Part shown: one piece after another, positions 62,582-64,000 of the stretch
How positions within the stretch are numbered: position 1 is the stretch's first letter
Layout of the letters: every line of letters starts with the position of its first letter
Position numbers and translations under genes: made by a program
Notes under the pieces: generated by a model
Database searches by the model: none
What the model saw: only the letters and a program-made list of their open reading frames with translations
What the model was told of the DNA's origin: nothing
Source: Deferribacter abyssi
Lineage (GTDB): Bacteria > Chrysiogenota > Deferribacteres > Deferribacterales > Deferribacteraceae
DNA length: 64,000 nucleotides
Reading direction: 5' to 3'
NCBI RefSeq assembly: GCF_049472655.1
Contig: NZ_JAQNCS010000001.1
Location: 1-64,000, forward strand

Positions 62582-63289
62582 TTGGTATTGATTGAGGTTA
62601 CAAATCTAGAGAAAAAATTTGGTAATAATTATGCGTTGAAAGGGGTTTCATTCAATATTGAAAAAGGTGATTTTGTTTCAATTTTTGGACCGAATGGAGC
62701 TGGTAAAACAACCCTTTTGAAAATTATTTCTACACAAATAAAACCAAGTGCAGGCAACATATTTTACAATGGAGTAGCACTCAAAGACCTTTCTGATGAT
62801 TTTAGAAACTATTTTGGGGTGATATCACACCAGCCATTTCTATATGAAAATTTAACTGCATATGAAAATCTTAAATTTTACGGAGGCCTCTACAGTGTTC
62901 ATAATTTAAATGATAGAATTATATCTTTACTTAAAAGTGTAGAACTTTATCAAAGAAAAGATGATTATGTGAGAAATTATTCAAGAGGGATGTTACAAAG
63001 GTTGTCCATTGCGAGAGCTTTGCTTCACGATCCTGAGATAATTCTATTAGATGAACCTTACACAGGTCTTGATCAACATGCATCTTATATTTTAACAAAC
63101 ATTTTAAAAGAACAGTTTGGAAAAAATAAAACGATTCTTATGATAACACACAATCTTTCAAAAGGTTACGAACTTGCTACAAAAATCTTGATTATGAAAA
63201 AAGGAAAGATCGTTTATAATGAAAATAAATCTGCAATTGAAGAGCAAGAATTTGAAGATATTTATTTATCTGTTGTGAGTGGAAAATGA
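62582..63289 (+). CDS. ccmA: Heme exporter ATPase CcmA
   Basis: A 235-residue ABC ATPase: Walker A GPNGAGKTTLLK, signature YSRGMLQRLSIARALL (a CcmA-like variant of LSGGQ), Walker B IILLDEPYTGLD. With CcmB and CcmC it releases holo-CcmE. The start is a TTG at 62582, 8 nt after AAGGAG; no ATG fits the family N-terminus. It overlaps ccmB by 4 nt. Confidence 0.92.
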   Translation: MVLIEVTNLEKKFGNNYALKGVSFNIEKGDFVSIFGPNGAGKTTLLKIISTQIKPSAGNIFYNGVALKDLSDDFRNYFGVISHQPFLYENLTAYENLKFYGGLYSVHNLNDRIISLLKSVELYQRKDDYVRNYSRGMLQRLSIARALLHDPEIILLDEPYTGLDQHASYILTNILKEQFGKNKTILMITHNLSKGYELATKILIMKKGKIVYNENKSAIEEQEFEDIYLSVVSGK

Positions 63290-63969
63290 AACGTTACGTT
63301 AAAACAATATTTAAGATAGTTGAGAAAGACTTAATTTTGGAACTTAAATCAAAAGAAGTTATCAATTCTATGTTAATTTTCTCCCTCCTTGTGGTTATTG
63401 TTTTCAGTTTCATTTTTGAGCCTGGTGCAGAATATAAAGATGAAATTGCTGCTGGTATTCTCTGGATGGCAATTACGTTTTCTGGAGTTTTAGGGCTAAA
63501 TAAATCAATGATAAATGAAATAAATGGGGGTAACTTAAATGCCCTTTTATTGGCGCCTGTAGATAGGAGTGCTATTTTTTTTGGTAAAGTTTTTTCAAAT
63601 TTTTTATTTTTAATACTTATGGAGTTAATGACTGTACCGATTTTTATGGTTTTTTACAATATAAATCTTTTTGAAAAGCAAATCATCGGTACGCTTCTTG
63701 TCTTCATTTTGGGAAGCTATGGCTTTTCTGTTTTGGGAACTCTTTTTTCCCTTATATCAGTTAAGTCGAAAACTAGGGAGTTGATGTTACCTCTCTTGTT
63801 ATTACCATTATTGGTTCCAATCATTCTAGCTTCTATTCAATCTCTAAACATTTTTTATTTTAGTGGAACTTTTGAGAATGCGTTTAAGTGGTTGAAGCTT
63901 ATTGGTGTTTTTGATATTGTTTTTACATGTGTAATTTACATAATATTTGACTTTGTGGTGGAGGAATAA
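63286..63969 (+). CDS. ccmB: Heme exporter membrane protein CcmB
   Basis: A 227-residue membrane protein with six helices. The motifs LELKSKEVINSMLIFSLLV, FSGVLGLNKSMINE and NALLLAPVDRSAIFFGK are the CcmB family pattern. It forms the membrane part of the CcmAB ATPase. It overlaps ccmA by ATGA and abuts the next start codon. Confidence 0.95.
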   Translation: MKRYVKTIFKIVEKDLILELKSKEVINSMLIFSLLVVIVFSFIFEPGAEYKDEIAAGILWMAITFSGVLGLNKSMINEINGGNLNALLLAPVDRSAIFFGKVFSNFLFLILMELMTVPIFMVFYNINLFEKQIIGTLLVFILGSYGFSVLGTLFSLISVKSKTRELMLPLLLLPLLVPIILASIQSLNIFYFSGTFENAFKWLKLIGVFDIVFTCVIYIIFDFVVEE

Positions 63970-64000
63970 ATGAATTCCAATGAAAAAATAATTGAAAAAG
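63970..64000 (+). CDS. Start of the next ccm gene, probably ccmC (partial)
   Basis: ATG at 63970 directly follows the ccmB stop, with GGAGG at good spacing. Only MNSNEKIIEK is visible before the window ends. By order of the cluster it should encode the heme-handling protein CcmC; the visible residues cannot confirm this. Confidence 0.6.
   Translation, partial: MNSNEKIIEK

Overview
This 64-kb window is chromosomal DNA from a low-GC (about 30% by eye), didermal, anaerobic or microaerophilic bacterium. Three things mark an outer membrane: adjacent tamA/tamB-like genes, a LapA/LapB-like pair, and a periplasmic amidase with AMIN and Amidase_3 domains. Other traits are menaquinone synthesis by the futalosine route (mqnC), a glycyl radical enzyme, a tungstate/molybdate importer, and System I cytochrome c maturation with the rare cysteine-type CcmE. 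I infer a Deferribacteraceae-like organism; that rests on gene content and composition, not on a database match. No IS element, prophage, CRISPR array, rRNA operon or toxin-antitoxin pair was seen. The window holds the origin-region genes dnaA-dnaN-recF-gyrB-gyrA and two perfect parS sites.

Layout. 1-1.0 kb: the tail of an unidentified gene, a small SHOCT membrane protein, a gene-free stretch, and two Met tRNAs (elongator and initiator) on the minus strand. 1.0-5.1 kb (minus): a GntR regulator, a radical-SAM activase and a glycyl radical enzyme, behind a promoter whose -10 lies inside a perfect 22-bp palindrome. 5.2-5.9 kb: a 2-Cys peroxiredoxin behind a PerR/Fur-like box. 6.0-8.6 kb: sirtuin, HIT protein, LapA-like and LapB-like. 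8.9-15.9 kb: mutS, a membrane protein, rlmB, a degenerate PEP-synthase-like protein and an EAL-domain protein. 15.9-19.7 kb (minus): wtp tungstate/molybdate ABC transporter with its regulator. 19.8-21.8 kb: an atypical SDR, then ilvA overlapping dnaA.

21.8-36.5 kb: dnaA, a 364-bp candidate oriC, dnaN, recF, gyrB, gyrA, folD, mnmE, mnmG, rsmG and an LpoA-like lipoprotein. parS sites lie just before mnmG and inside rsmG, but parA/parB do not follow. 36.9-51.5 kb: a metal-dependent hydrolase, mqnC, an orphan GAF histidine kinase, a FapA-like protein, uvrA, amidase, tamB and tamA, mostly overlapping or abutting. 51.6-55.3 kb (minus): transketolase and a YgiQ radical-SAM protein. 55.4-59.2 kb: pstS and pstCAB, each behind about 11-bp-spaced TTTTACA repeats. 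59.2-64 kb: ccdA (minus), then ccmE, ccmF, ccmA, ccmB and the start of a probable ccmC.

The observations most worth following are: the glycyl radical operon of unknown substrate; the dead-looking PEP-synthase-like protein beside rlmB; the base-skew behaviour around dnaN-recF; parS without adjacent parAB; three genes with canonical promoters so close to the start codon that their mRNAs should be leaderless; the repeat-type Pho boxes; and the PerR-like box at the peroxiredoxin. Function calls come from reading motifs by eye. No searches or computations were run, apart from hand counts of bases in short stretches.
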